Source: Oscillospiraceae bacterium (GTDB lineage Bacteria > Bacillota > Clostridia > Oscillospirales > Ruminococcaceae). From it: a stretch of DNA of 64,000 nucleotides. The stretch spans positions 1 to 64,000 of the forward strand of contig WRCY01000001.1 of the NCBI GenBank assembly GCA_009783695.1, written 5' to 3'. Made by a program: the position numbers and the translations under genes. Positions 1 through 9,719 of the stretch are shown here, in pieces (position 1 is the first letter of the stretch; every line of letters begins with the position of its first letter). The notes under the pieces were generated by a model. The model was given only the letters and a program-made list of their open reading frames with translations. It was not told where the DNA came from and did no database searches.

Positions 1-1200
1 GCACAGGTTATAACTAACCTTTTAGGTAATGCAGTGAAGTTCACGCCCGAGGAAGGCTCGGTAATGCTTGCCGCAAAGTATATGAATGAAAAAAATGGAT
101 TTTGTTCCGTTCAAATCACGGTTTCCGACACAGGCATAGGCATAAGCCCCGAACAACAGAGCCAGTTATTTCAAACTTTTCATCAAGCAGAATCAAGCAC
201 AACGCGCAAATATGGGGGTACCGGCTTAGGTCTTGCCATTTCAAAGAACATTATTAATATGATGGAAGGCGAGATATGGGTTGAATCTGAGTTTGGAAAG
301 GGTGCGGCGTTCAAATTTACATTTAAGGCGAAGCGCGGTGAGGAAATGAAAGCAGAAGTGGGAAAAGATACTGTTGATTGGGGCGCAATGTCATTTTTAG
401 CTATTGATGATGACCCGGCCATATTAGAATACTTTGAGGAAATCATGGGTAGATTCGGCGCATCATGTGACACAGCATCAAGCGGAGAAGAAGCTCTCGG
501 CTTAGTAAAACTGCGGGGTGCGTACAATATTTATTTCGTGGACTGGAAAATGCCGGGTATGGACGGTTTAGCTTTAACCAGAGCGTTAAAGGACAAAAAA
601 TCCGAAGCCGACAACACCATTGTAATAATGATTTCGTCCGCCGAACTGAGCGCAATCGAAGACGAAGCAAGGAAGGCGGGCGTAGATAAGTTCTTGGCGA
701 AGCCCCTGTTTCCGTCTTCAATCAAAGAAGTTATAAATGAAACTCTCGGAATCATTCAAAAACCACTTGAAGACGAGCAGGATGATTTGTCGGGTTTGTT
801 TGCGGGTCGCTCTATATTGCTTGCAGAAGACGTTGATATTAACCGGGAAATCGTGCTGACTTTATTAGAGCCGGTTAATATTGAAGTTGACTGCGCGGAG
901 AATGGAGCGGAAGCTGTTCGGATTTTCAGTGAATCACCCGAAAAATACGATATGATATTTATGGATATTCAAATGCCCGTAATGGACGGATACGAAGCGA
1001 CGCGAAGTATCAGAGCGCTTGAAATTCCGAAGGCAAAAACTATACCTATTGTAGCAATGACCGCAAATGTTTTTCAAGATGATATTGATAAGTCTATCGC
1101 CTCGGGAATGAATGGACACTTAGGCAAACCTTTAGACTACGATGAGGTTATAGAAATGATGCGAAGGTACTTACTCGATAAGTCGGCGCTAGAAAATTAA
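1..1200 (+). CDS. Hybrid sensor histidine kinase, C-terminal part (cut by window edge)
   Basis: The frame is open from base 1, so the GTG 'start' at 34 in the ORF track is an artefact and the gene begins outside the window. What is visible is the end of an HATPase domain: N-box NLLGNAVKF at the edge, DTGIGI, then GGTGLGLAI. Two receiver domains follow. The first has acidic pocket IDDD and phospho-acceptor region FVDWKMPGMDG; the second has LAEDVDIN, FMDIQMPVMDG and the lysine in GKPL. Family knowledge says this protein autophosphorylates and passes phosphate through its receivers. The Hpt protein downstream, 26 nt away on the same strand, is an obvious partner. Sensor and HisKA domains are unseen. 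Confidence 0.9.
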   Translation, partial: AQVITNLLGNAVKFTPEEGSVMLAAKYMNEKNGFCSVQITVSDTGIGISPEQQSQLFQTFHQAESSTTRKYGGTGLGLAISKNIINMMEGEIWVESEFGKGAAFKFTFKAKRGEEMKAEVGKDTVDWGAMSFLAIDDDPAILEYFEEIMGRFGASCDTASSGEEALGLVKLRGAYNIYFVDWKMPGMDGLALTRALKDKKSEADNTIVIMISSAELSAIEDEARKAGVDKFLAKPLFPSSIKEVINETLGIIQKPLEDEQDDLSGLFAGRSILLAEDVDINREIVLTLLEPVNIEVDCAENGAEAVRIFSESPEKYDMIFMDIQMPVMDGYEATRSIRALEIPKAKTIPIVAMTANVFQDDIDKSIASGMNGHLGKPLDYDEVIEMMRRYLLDKSALEN

Positions 1201-1226
1201 TAAGAAATACAGGGGGAAATGAAAAA

Positions 1227-2912
1227 ATGAAAATTAATGGCGTAGATGTAGAATCCGGTATCAAACGCTTCGGAGGCAAGACGGACAGATATTTGAAAGT
1301 GTTACATTCTTTTGCTATGGGACTTGAGATAGACGACACACCGATGGAAATAACCTTTTCAAATGAAAACGCAGAAGAATCCTCTAAAAACATCCATAAA
1401 ATTAAGGGTGTGGCAGGCAATATAGGCGCCGTAGCCTTGTATGAAGCATTGGTAGAGTTTGAAAACATGCAGCGCACAGGAACTTTGGATAACATATTAT
1501 ATAATAATATATGGCTGCGCATGAAAGAAACAAAGGAAAGCATATTAAACGCAACCGGCAATGCCGCAGACATTGAACAGCGCCCGCAAGGCAGCATTAA
1601 TGAGCTTCGTGATTTGTTAATAGAGCTGCTCTTGACTTTAAAAATCAGTGAACCGACTAACTGTGAAGCCGCTGTAAAAGCATTATCAGCAAAAAGCTGG
1701 AAAACCATAAGCGGCGGTGAGTTGGATACTATCAACAAGGCGATATTGGATTACGATTATGACAAAGCGACCGAAGCTGTAAATAAAATAGTTTTAAATA
1801 ATAATTATAAAGGGGTATCGGAGGCGGTTAACGAAAAAGCAGTAAAATGCCTTATAAATAAGAATATTTCTGTTTTAATTGTAGATGATTCAAAAGAAAA
1901 CCTCAGTGCCTTGCGTGGTATACTTGAGGATTCATATACTATATACGTAGCCGCAAACGGAGAGCGTGCGCTGAAGGTCGCTGACAAGAATCTTCCCGAC
2001 ATCGTACTGCTTGACGTTGTGATGCCGGGGATTGACGGATTTGAAACATTAAAACTGATGAAAAGTGACAGCCGGTTTTTATATACGCCTGTCATATTCA
2101 TTACCGGGAGCGGAGATAGCTTCAGTGAAGCCCAGGGGCTTATGCTCGGCGCTGTTGACTATATCGTTAAGCCGTATAACCCGGACATTGTAAGTATTAA
2201 GGTACGTAATCAAATTGAAAACAAACTGCATCGCGACAGTTTGGAAGTGTTAGTGGAAAAGCGGACAGAAGAACTCCGCAAGTCTCAAGAAGCTATTATA
2301 TTCGGCATGTCCTTTTTGGCTGAACGCCGTGATTTGGGCACAGGAGAACACCTCAAAAGAATTAAACGGATGGCGGGATTGTTGGCTGAATGTCTTTTTC
2401 AAAAATATCCTGAAGTTATTTCGCTAAAAGAAATAAATAACATTGCATCATATTCTCCTTTGCACGATATAGGTAAAATCGTTATTTCAGACACCATATT
2501 GCTTAAACCCGCAAAATTGACTTCGGAAGAATTTGAAATAATGAAATCCCATACCATTCAAGGAGCCGATATGCTTTTGCAAACAAAAGAATTATTGGAT
2601 TCCGGAGCAGATAATTTGATGGTCGCGGTAGACATTGCGTTGTATCATCATGAAAAATTTGACGGCTCGGGCTATCCGAAAGGATTAAAAGGTGAAGAAA
2701 TCCCGTTATCTGCAAGAATTGTTGCTTTAGTCGATGTTTATGATGCGCTGACCAGCAGAAGAGAGTATAAAGATGCATTCACACACGAGACTGCCTTGGA
2801 TATTATACTGAACGGAGACGGTCGCACTCAGCCTGAACATTTTGACCCGTTAGTTCTCGAAGTATTTAAATTATATTCAAATAAGTTCATAGAAAAACAG
2901 CACAATATTTAA
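1227..2912 (+). CDS. Hpt-REC-HD-GYP response regulator (predicted c-di-GMP phosphodiesterase)
   Basis: Three domains in order. An N-terminal Hpt-like region has NIHKIKGVAGNIG with His near 57. A receiver domain spans about 213-335 (IVDD, phospho-Asp near 263 in LLDVVMPGID, Lys near 315 in VKPY). A C-terminal HD-GYP domain spans about 355-550 (HDIGK near 413, HHEKFDGSGYP near 474-484). The HD and GYP signatures are intact, so c-di-GMP hydrolysis is predicted from family knowledge. An Hpt fused ahead of REC and HD-GYP would let one protein take phosphate from a hybrid kinase and act on it. It lies between two hybrid kinases on the same strand. ATG is preceded by AGGGGGAAATGAAAAA. Confidence 0.88.
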   Translation: MKINGVDVESGIKRFGGKTDRYLKVLHSFAMGLEIDDTPMEITFSNENAEESSKNIHKIKGVAGNIGAVALYEALVEFENMQRTGTLDNILYNNIWLRMKETKESILNATGNAADIEQRPQGSINELRDLLIELLLTLKISEPTNCEAAVKALSAKSWKTISGGELDTINKAILDYDYDKATEAVNKIVLNNNYKGVSEAVNEKAVKCLINKNISVLIVDDSKENLSALRGILEDSYTIYVAANGERALKVADKNLPDIVLLDVVMPGIDGFETLKLMKSDSRFLYTPVIFITGSGDSFSEAQGLMLGAVDYIVKPYNPDIVSIKVRNQIENKLHRDSLEVLVEKRTEELRKSQEAIIFGMSFLAERRDLGTGEHLKRIKRMAGLLAECLFQKYPEVISLKEINNIASYSPLHDIGKIVISDTILLKPAKLTSEEFEIMKSHTIQGADMLLQTKELLDSGADNLMVAVDIALYHHEKFDGSGYPKGLKGEEIPLSARIVALVDVYDALTSRREYKDAFTHETALDIILNGDGRTQPEHFDPLVLEVFKLYSNKFIEKQHNI

Positions 2913-2974
2913 GGTATGTCCTTTCGTCTATATGAACATATAACGTTTTTATGAAATAAGCAAGGAGCATATAC

Positions 2975-5077
2975 ATGAATAAACGGGTTAGAAAATTTAT
3001 AGGGATAAACATCGGACAGGTGTTGTTTGTTTTTATTGCCTTTTTAACAATGGTACTTGTCAGTTATTTCTACGTCGGTAACATTGTTTCCCAGCAAATG
3101 CGTTCAATCGGCGAAGAAACGATGAATACCATGCAGGCGACCATAACCGGCAATTTGGTGGGGTCGGAGCTTATGTTTGCCAACGTTATACAAAGCGTAG
3201 AAGCCATGTTGAAAGAAAATCAAAGCAATGAAGATATTTGGGATTATTTAATTTCAATAAATACATATTTTAGTGAAAACCATTCTGCTATATCCGGATT
3301 TTTATCGGTATATGCTTATATCAGAGATGAATTTTTAGACGGTTCGCTTTGGATACCTCCGGAAAATTATTACGCGCCTTCACGCCCCTGGCATATCGGC
3401 GCAGTAAAAAATGAGGACAGCATTTATATATCAGAGCCTTATTTAGATGCTGATACCGGCGGAATATGTATCACGTTTTCTCAGCAGGTTTTTGACGCTT
3501 TCGGACAACCGGCGGGCATCGTTGCGATTGATATAGATATAACGAAGGTCACTGATTTTATCGCCGACCAAACAATTGCTAACGATGGTTATGGTGTGTT
3601 GCTTAACGACCAAATGCGCTTTTCAATACATCGCGATATTGATTTAATTGGTATTCATATTAATGTTGCCGGCGGTGAATACTCGATTTTAGAACAGATA
3701 ATTTTAGATGGAAAAGAAGTTTCTGCCGTCCGGTTTTTAAATGCCGACGACGTAGATTCTATTGCATTTTTCCGTACTATTTTTAATGGATGGCATATTG
3801 GAATCATAGTCCCGCGTTCAAACTATTATGAACAAGTGTATACAATGGGTATTGTTCTAAGCATCATAGGTGGCGGCTTAATGCTTATTTTAGCTTATAT
3901 ATTAATTCGCACCCGTGCGCAAAAAATGCGTTCAGATGAAAAAAATATGGACAAAAGCGACTTTTTGACACGTATGAGCCATGAAATGCGAACGCCGATG
4001 AACGCTATTATCGGCATAACAGAAATCGCAAAAAATGTTAATGAGCTGGAAAAAATACATAACTGTTTAATTAAAATTGAAAGTGCTGCGAACCATCTGT
4101 TGGGCGTGATTAATGATGTTTTAGACATGTCTAAAATTGAAGTGGGAAAGCTTGAATTATCTGAAACAGACTTTTTATTTAATGATATGCTGGAACAAAT
4201 TATATCAGTAGTGGCTGTAAATATAGACAAAAAGAAGCAGCAATTTACAGTACATGCAGACCAAAACATTCCGCATGCCATAACAGCCGATAAGCAAAGG
4301 TTGGCGCAGGTAATTACAAATCTTATAAGCAACGCCAATAAGTTCACGCCCGAAAACGGAAACATCAAATTGATGGTGTGCAAAGAAAATGAAGCAGAGA
4401 ACGGCTGTCTGCTCCGTATTGAAGTATGGGATAACGGCATAGGTATTTCTAAAGAGCAGCAGTCACGCCTGTTTCAGCCCTTTGAGCAAGCCGACGGCAG
4501 CACATCGAGAAAATATGGCGGAACCGGCTTAGGGCTGGCAATCTCTAAGAAAATAATCAACCTGATGAACGGTGATATTTGGATAGAATCTGAATTAGGT
4601 AAAGGTACTCGGTTTATTTTTACAGCGCTTGTCGGCATAGGGAGCACCGAGAAGGCAATCGCTTCTGATAGTCAAGACGATGATTATGACGGGCTCTTTA
4701 AAGGAAAACGAATTATACTTGCCGAGGACGTTGAAATTAACCGGGAAATCGTAATGTCGCTGCTTGAACCGACATTAGTAGAGATTAACTGTGCGGAAAA
4801 TGGTGCGGAGGCTTTGCGTATATTCCGTGAATCATTCGGCAAATTTGATATGATATTTATGGATTTGCAAATGCCGGAAATGGACGGGCATGAAGCTACA
4901 CGGAAAATCCGCGCTTCGGGACTGCCTAACGCGAAAGAAATCCCCATTATCGCAATGACAGCCAACGTATTTCGCGAAGATGTGGAGCAGTGCATAAAAT
5001 CAGGCATGAACGCCCATGTTGGCAAGCCTCTTAATATTAATGAAGTCTTAAAGATGATGAAAAAATATTTGATATGA
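2975..5077 (+). CDS. Membrane hybrid histidine kinase with extracytoplasmic Cache-like sensor
   Basis: TM1 is at about 13-36, followed by an extracytoplasmic region of about 250 residues with Cache-like features (RPWHIGAVKN, then YLDADTGGICITFSQQV) and TM2 near 290-311. There is no clear HAMP. HisKA carries the H-box MSHEMRTPMNAIIG, the HATPase has NLISNANKFTP and GGTGLGLAI, and a C-terminal receiver has LAEDVEIN and FMDLQMPEMDG. The kinase core and last receiver closely resemble those of the truncated kinase at the window's left edge, suggesting paralogues. RBS AAGGAG precedes ATG. It is likely co-transcribed with the genes on both sides. Confidence 0.9.
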   Translation: MNKRVRKFIGINIGQVLFVFIAFLTMVLVSYFYVGNIVSQQMRSIGEETMNTMQATITGNLVGSELMFANVIQSVEAMLKENQSNEDIWDYLISINTYFSENHSAISGFLSVYAYIRDEFLDGSLWIPPENYYAPSRPWHIGAVKNEDSIYISEPYLDADTGGICITFSQQVFDAFGQPAGIVAIDIDITKVTDFIADQTIANDGYGVLLNDQMRFSIHRDIDLIGIHINVAGGEYSILEQIILDGKEVSAVRFLNADDVDSIAFFRTIFNGWHIGIIVPRSNYYEQVYTMGIVLSIIGGGLMLILAYILIRTRAQKMRSDEKNMDKSDFLTRMSHEMRTPMNAIIGITEIAKNVNELEKIHNCLIKIESAANHLLGVINDVLDMSKIEVGKLELSETDFLFNDMLEQIISVVAVNIDKKKQQFTVHADQNIPHAITADKQRLAQVITNLISNANKFTPENGNIKLMVCKENEAENGCLLRIEVWDNGIGISKEQQSRLFQPFEQADGSTSRKYGGTGLGLAISKKIINLMNGDIWIESELGKGTRFIFTALVGIGSTEKAIASDSQDDDYDGLFKGKRIILAEDVEINREIVMSLLEPTLVEINCAENGAEALRIFRESFGKFDMIFMDLQMPEMDGHEATRKIRASGLPNAKEIPIIAMTANVFREDVEQCIKSGMNAHVGKPLNINEVLKMMKKYLI

Positions 5078-5093
5078 GAAAGGGTGTGTAAAT

Positions 5094-5327
5094 ATGGAGC
5101 AACATATAGAATTAGAAAAATATTTCAAAAAGCACGCACCTTCAACTGTATACCATAAATTAACTGTCCGTGCAATCAACGCATTAGTGCGCGGAGGAAT
5201 TACAACAATGGACGAGCTTTGTTCTGTTTCTGTAGAAAAACTTAACCGTGTTCGTAATTTAGGAGAAAAATGTCTTGAAATGGCATTGTTTATGCGGAAT
5301 AAATACGAGTCGGAAAAAAACAAATAA
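5094..5327 (+). CDS. Free-standing RNA polymerase alpha-CTD-like protein
   Basis: This 77-residue protein is almost entirely one domain resembling the C-terminal domain of RNA polymerase alpha. Its LTVRAINALVRGGITTMDEL...RNLGEKCLE lines up with [20 protein letters not shown]...RNLGKKSFE in the rpoA of this window. Positions equivalent to E. coli alpha R265, N268, G296 and K298, used to contact DNA, are present; the S299 equivalent is Cys. There is no N-terminal assembly domain. It starts 16 nt after a hybrid kinase stop, with AAAGGGTG before ATG, so it probably belongs to the signalling operon. Inference: it may bind DNA or activators as an alpha-CTD mimic. A generic helix-hairpin-helix role is the alternative. 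Confidence 0.72.
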   Translation: MEQHIELEKYFKKHAPSTVYHKLTVRAINALVRGGITTMDELCSVSVEKLNRVRNLGEKCLEMALFMRNKYESEKNK

Positions 5328-5411
5328 GTAGTTTTACTAATATAAAAACGCTACATAAAAAGGCAGGGATGGAAAACGTGGATACACCATGTTTAAGCAT
5401 ATCACACCTTC

Positions 5412-8381
5412 CTAATCTGGGTAAAGTCCCTTTTTTATTAATTCGGCAAGCGTTGCAGCCGCGATTTCAAATTCATAATTTTCAATCTGCTGAACCAGTT
5501 TCTCCGTTCCCGGAATTTTGCGGATTTCATTTAACAGATTAACGCACTGAGGGTTTATGTTTTCCAGCATAGGTTCTAATTCTTCAAACAACGCCAGCGC
5601 CTGTTCAACATTTAAAGTCTGCTTTACAAGGGTATCCTGCTCAGAGCTGTTAAGCATCGGAGCAAGCTCGCTGAGTACCCGCTCTAATTCGGAATGAAGC
5701 AGACCCATTTTACTTTCCCAAATTGAAGCTGTCCCGAATTTAAGCAAAAACTCCACCTCCGATGCAGCCTTTTGCAGTTCCGGCATATTAATTAGCCCCG
5801 CATTGCCTTTTAGGGTATGCGCCAGTCTATGGGCGAGTTTTGTGTCGCCTGCTTTAAACGCGTCGGCAATATCGTTGTGCGTAGTTCGGTTATTCTTAGC
5901 AAAATTAATACGTAGTTTTTTTTGCAGTTCTCCGTTATTATCGTGCTCATCTATAAGACCTGTGCTTACAGGATTTAAATACTTTAACAAGACACGCCAT
6001 AACTCCTGCGACGTAAAAGGTTTTCCCAAACAGTCCGGCATTCCGTTTTTCTCATATTTTTCAATTTCGCTTTTCATAACATTTGCCGTCACAGCTATTA
6101 TAGGCGTACCTGTATTCATCTCTGCTATTTTTGATGCAGCTTCCATACCATCCATTACCGGCATGAACATGTCCATGAAAATTAAATCAAATGGCTTTTT
6201 GTCTGAATCTATGCGCTCCTTAACCATATCAACTCCGATTTTACCATTGTCTGCTACCGAAGCCCTAATTCCAACACGCATAAGGTGCTCGCAAATGACC
6301 TCCTGATTCATAGGATTATCATCGCAAACCAAAACGAAAGCATCAAAGTAAGGCTTTTTGAGAAGGGCGTAGTCCTCACGGGCAGAAAGCTTCTCTTCAG
6401 ACGCTATTGTTTCAAATGTTATTTCGAAGCTGAAAGTACTGCCGGCACCGGGCGAACTCTCTACCATCAGATTTCCACCCATAAGCTCAATTATATTTTT
6501 GACGATTGCAAGCCCGAGCCCGCTTCCGCCGTAATTGCGCGTTGTACTGGAATCTGCCTGGATAAAAGGGTCAAAAATTTTTTCAATCTGCTTGGTAGTC
6601 ATTCCTATGCCTTTATCTTTTACTTCAAAGTATAACGTTGAGCTCCCGTTTTCTGAACTTTTTACTGTCGATGAAAGCCTAACCGTCCCAACCTCAGTAA
6701 ATTTTACGGCATTGGATAAAAGATTCATAAGCACTTGATACAATCTCACTTGGTCGCCCATCAACATTTTATCCGGCGGTTGCTCTACGTAAATACTAAG
6801 GTCTAAGCCTTTTTCCTTAACGGCAGGAAGAACGACTGACTGGCAGCGTACGAAAACGTCATGCAGGACGAAGGGTGCACATTCCAGTTCCATTTTTCCC
6901 GATTCGATTTTTGAGATGTCAAGGATGTCATTTATTATTCGCAGCAGCCATCCGGTACTGCTTGTAATTTTGCCCAAATAATCCTTGACTTGCGCCATAT
7001 TGTTGCAATCCAAGGCAAGCTCCGCAAATCCCATGATACTGTTCATGGGAGTGCGGATTTCATGGCTCATGGTTGCTAAGAATTCAGACTTTGCGCGATT
7101 GGCGAGCTCGGCGGTGACCTGCGCCTCTTTTAAGTTTAATGTTATATCAATGAGGTGCCCCCATACTTTCTGCGTTGTCCGCGCCAGTTCCCCAATCTCA
7201 TCATTGCGTGCGATGCCGTAAATATTATTCTCATCGCGGTCAGATACAGATACGCTGTGAGTAAGCTGCGCCAGCGGTTTGAAAACTAATTGCCGTGTTA
7301 ACAGTGCGCTTATTGTTACATAAATAAAAAACGCCAAAATTAAAACAATCACCAGCGGCAGAATATTTCTGACATTGAACAATGCACCTGAGTTATAGAA
7401 TGTTACCGTCATCCAATTAGTATTCGGAATAGGGGCAATCGACAAATATTGAAAATCATTACCGGAGAGCTTAATGACCTCCGGCTCTGTTCGTCCGTAA
7501 AAAATTGCCGGGCTTCTTTGATACCTGTTTATGGCGGATATAAAATCACCGTCCGAATTGATGGTCAGTATGTGCTTTTCCTCGAGGTAAGTATTATCAA
7601 TGTTTATGATGTCGGGCTCAGGAACGGCGCTGTCCATTTGGATGATTCCCCTGTGGTCTATAACAAACCCTCTCACTCGTTCGTTGTCGTACAAGCTAAA
7701 TAACTCATTAAAAATTTCATCATACTGTACCGCTGAGCAAAATACTCCCACGGTTTTACCGTCTTGCTTTACCTTATGGTTTATCCATAAACGGCGAGTA
7801 TCAGTTATCTTGCAAATATCAACCTGCAGGGTGAAATCAAAAACCGAGCCAACGGCGGTAAAGAACCACTGGTCATATAGGTTGTTCGGGTTAAGCGTAT
7901 AAGGTAAGCTGCCCGGAACGCTTCCATCTTCAAGCAAAGGCGTGAATTTTTCAAGCGGGGCATCGCTGTTGACTGAATACTCGTGCTTTGAATCCAATAT
8001 AGCAAAATATAAGCCGTTGATTTGCAACATATCGGCATAAAACATCATCTCCTTATAAGCGGAAGCCTTTTTTTCCGGGTTTCCTTCATCGGCAAACCAC
8101 TCGATTATGTTTTCGGAACCCGACATATGCTGAACCAGCGAAATTTCTTTGCTTAAATGTGCACTGAATGTATTCACGGAATCTGTAGTGTAAAAACGTA
8201 CATAGTCAGTAGATGCGGCGTCAACCAAATTATTGATTAAAAATCCGCATACAGCTACTGTAATCGTTAGGATTAAAACAGTAAAGAATATATTCAGATT
8301 TTTGAAACGCACAGCAAGCCTGCTTTTGCTTTTCATGCTCCGTTTACCCTCGGAACCATCCGTTCTCACAGGTTGACCCAT
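5412..8381 (-). CDS. Large hybrid histidine kinase (sensor-HAMP-HisKA-HATPase-REC-Hpt)
   Basis: The ORF track starts at a TTG (8405); I prefer the ATG at 8381 (MGQPVRT), which has AAGGGAG upstream. TM1 is [18 protein letters not shown], then about 270 extracytoplasmic residues, TM2 [22 protein letters not shown]-box [14 protein letters not shown], HATPase ([19 protein letters not shown]), receiver ([18 protein letters not shown]) and a C-terminal Hpt ([11 protein letters not shown]). This is a complete intramolecular phosphorelay. It sits immediately downstream of a solute-binding lipoprotein gene on the same strand, which suggests that protein as an accessory ligand sensor. It converges on the alpha-CTD-like gene. 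Confidence 0.9.
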   Translation of the reverse strand: MGQPVRTDGSEGKRSMKSKSRLAVRFKNLNIFFTVLILTITVAVCGFLINNLVDAASTDYVRFYTTDSVNTFSAHLSKEISLVQHMSGSENIIEWFADEGNPEKKASAYKEMMFYADMLQINGLYFAILDSKHEYSVNSDAPLEKFTPLLEDGSVPGSLPYTLNPNNLYDQWFFTAVGSVFDFTLQVDICKITDTRRLWINHKVKQDGKTVGVFCSAVQYDEIFNELFSLYDNERVRGFVIDHRGIIQMDSAVPEPDIINIDNTYLEEKHILTINSDGDFISAINRYQRSPAIFYGRTEPEVIKLSGNDFQYLSIAPIPNTNWMTVTFYNSGALFNVRNILPLVIVLILAFFIYVTISALLTRQLVFKPLAQLTHSVSVSDRDENNIYGIARNDEIGELARTTQKVWGHLIDITLNLKEAQVTAELANRAKSEFLATMSHEIRTPMNSIMGFAELALDCNNMAQVKDYLGKITSSTGWLLRIINDILDISKIESGKMELECAPFVLHDVFVRCQSVVLPAVKEKGLDLSIYVEQPPDKMLMGDQVRLYQVLMNLLSNAVKFTEVGTVRLSSTVKSSENGSSTLYFEVKDKGIGMTTKQIEKIFDPFIQADSSTTRNYGGSGLGLAIVKNIIELMGGNLMVESSPGAGSTFSFEITFETIASEEKLSAREDYALLKKPYFDAFVLVCDDNPMNQEVICEHLMRVGIRASVADNGKIGVDMVKERIDSDKKPFDLIFMDMFMPVMDGMEAASKIAEMNTGTPIIAVTANVMKSEIEKYEKNGMPDCLGKPFTSQELWRVLLKYLNPVSTGLIDEHDNNGELQKKLRINFAKNNRTTHNDIADAFKAGDTKLAHRLAHTLKGNAGLINMPELQKAASEVEFLLKFGTASIWESKMGLLHSELERVLSELAPMLNSSEQDTLVKQTLNVEQALALFEELEPMLENINPQCVNLLNEIRKIPGTEKLVQQIENYEFEIAAATLAELIKKGLYPD

Positions 8382-8410
8382 TTTATACGTTGTCTCCCTT
8401 CTCAAAATTG

Positions 8411-9292
8411 TTATTTAATTAAGTTGCTTACCCTCAAGAAGTTTTCCGCTACATCTTTCGCATATTCGCCTTCTACGTTGACCTTGTAATTCAAGTCGCG
8501 CATAATTTCATCAGTCAGCAGTCCAACAAGCTTGTTAAGCACCTCTAACAGCTCAGGGTATTTTTCCGCCGTATCGTCCCTAATAATAATTGCCCCGTGA
8601 TATGGCGGGAAAAATTGTTTGTCATCTTCCAATACTACAAGATTGGATTCAATAAGCATCCCGTCAGTGGAGTAAACCTCAAGCACTTGGATTTCATCAT
8701 TAATAAGGGCTTGATAATGTGAGGCGGGGTTAACTACCCTTTCTTCCTTGAAAGTCATGTCATATGTAATTTTCAAATTGGGAAGACCGTCATGCCTGTT
8801 AAAGAATTCTGCAAAGCCGCCGAGAACAAAATCCGGCGACACCTCTGCCAAATCCGAAATGGTTTTAAGGTTGTGTTCTACGGCGGTATCTGCCCTAACC
8901 GCCAAGGCAAAAGTATTGTTAAAACCGAGCGGGTCAAGCATACGCAGGCTGTACCTTTCCATCAATTCTCTTGCGGAGATTTCATAAGTCTCTTCATAGC
9001 TTTTTACATCGGAAAACCTAAGAAAGCTTCCGTATACAGTTCCGGTATACTCCATATATAAATCAACGGCTCCGGTTCTTGTGGCGGCAAAAAGCACATC
9101 TGACGCCAAATCGCTTTTATATGTAACGATTATGTCAGTATTATCTTCAATAAGCAATGTGAGCATATATCCTATGATATATTGCTCTGTGAAATCCTTT
9201 GCGCCCACCACAACACTTTGACCGCTTTGCGAACAACCTGTGGGTATCCCGCAAACGAATAGAAATACCATAAGTAATTTTAACTTTCTCAT
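8411..9292 (-). CDS. OpuC/ProX-type osmoprotectant-binding lipoprotein
   Basis: This 293-residue protein has a lipoprotein signal (basic MRKLK, hydrophobic core, Cys near 20 in GIPTGCSQ). The mature start [18 protein letters not shown] is typical of glycine betaine/choline/carnitine binding proteins of the OpuAC family. It should be anchored outside the membrane and bind a quaternary-amine-like solute. No permease or ATPase gene is adjacent. The next gene, about 30 nt downstream of its stop (chosen ATG), is a large hybrid kinase, so a sensory rather than transport role is inferred. RBS AAAGGAG lies upstream of ATG. The ligand is unknown. Confidence 0.82.
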   Translation of the reverse strand: MRKLKLLMVFLFVCGIPTGCSQSGQSVVVGAKDFTEQYIIGYMLTLLIEDNTDIIVTYKSDLASDVLFAATRTGAVDLYMEYTGTVYGSFLRFSDVKSYEETYEISARELMERYSLRMLDPLGFNNTFALAVRADTAVEHNLKTISDLAEVSPDFVLGGFAEFFNRHDGLPNLKITYDMTFKEERVVNPASHYQALINDEIQVLEVYSTDGMLIESNLVVLEDDKQFFPPYHGAIIIRDDTAEKYPELLEVLNKLVGLLTDEIMRDLNYKVNVEGEYAKDVAENFLRVSNLIK

Positions 9293-9719
9293 AAAATCTC
9301 CTTTATTTTAATACGACTATTAATATTATACATGATAAAAACTTAAAAAACTGCGATTGTTCCATATTTGTCACAGAACCAACAAGCTGCTAAGCAAAAA
9401 TTAAGCTACCTAAAATAGATACTGCCTACTTCTTTCTGTTTTTAAAAATTTACTCAAAGCACATTGTTATTTTTTATACAAGGCACATTTTTTTGTTTTG
9501 GAAAAAATATATTGCTTTTTACGTAAGTTTTTAATATAATAATAAGTATAAATAATCAAACATAATTATTTGGGGCGATTTCCATTTGTCAAGCCTTTTT
9601 ACACTCTTTTTGAAATTACTTTTAAATCTCGTTGATTTCAAACGCTTGCTTCCTCAAAAATGCTTGTTATGGGACTTAGGGAGTTTTCAAGAAAAACTAT
9701 AGATAAACGGAGGTGTTCG
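9293..9719. other. Divergent intergenic region between binding protein and 7TM kinase
   Basis: A very A+T-rich 427-bp stretch with no gene. A TATAAT-like box lies about 45 bp upstream of the leftward binding-protein gene without a convincing -35. A good rightward promoter (separate entry) leaves a leader of roughly 170 nt before the kinase. An inverted repeat TTTGAAAT (9609-9616) / ATTTCAAA (9635-9642) lies in that leader. No known riboswitch class was recognised. Confidence 0.5.
9512..9540 (+). promoter_or_regulatory. Predicted sigma-A promoter for 7TM kinase/regulator operon
   Basis: TTGCTT, 17-bp spacer, TATAAT. It points to the kinase at 9720 with a long leader. Consensus match only. Confidence 0.5.

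Noticed and set aside
183-1119. Minus-strand ORFs across the first kinase gene
   Set aside because: Shadows of the coding strand without RBS or homology signal.
34-1200. Kinase gene starting at GTG 34
   Set aside because: The frame is open to base 1 with conserved N-box residues, so the gene is truncated by the window edge.
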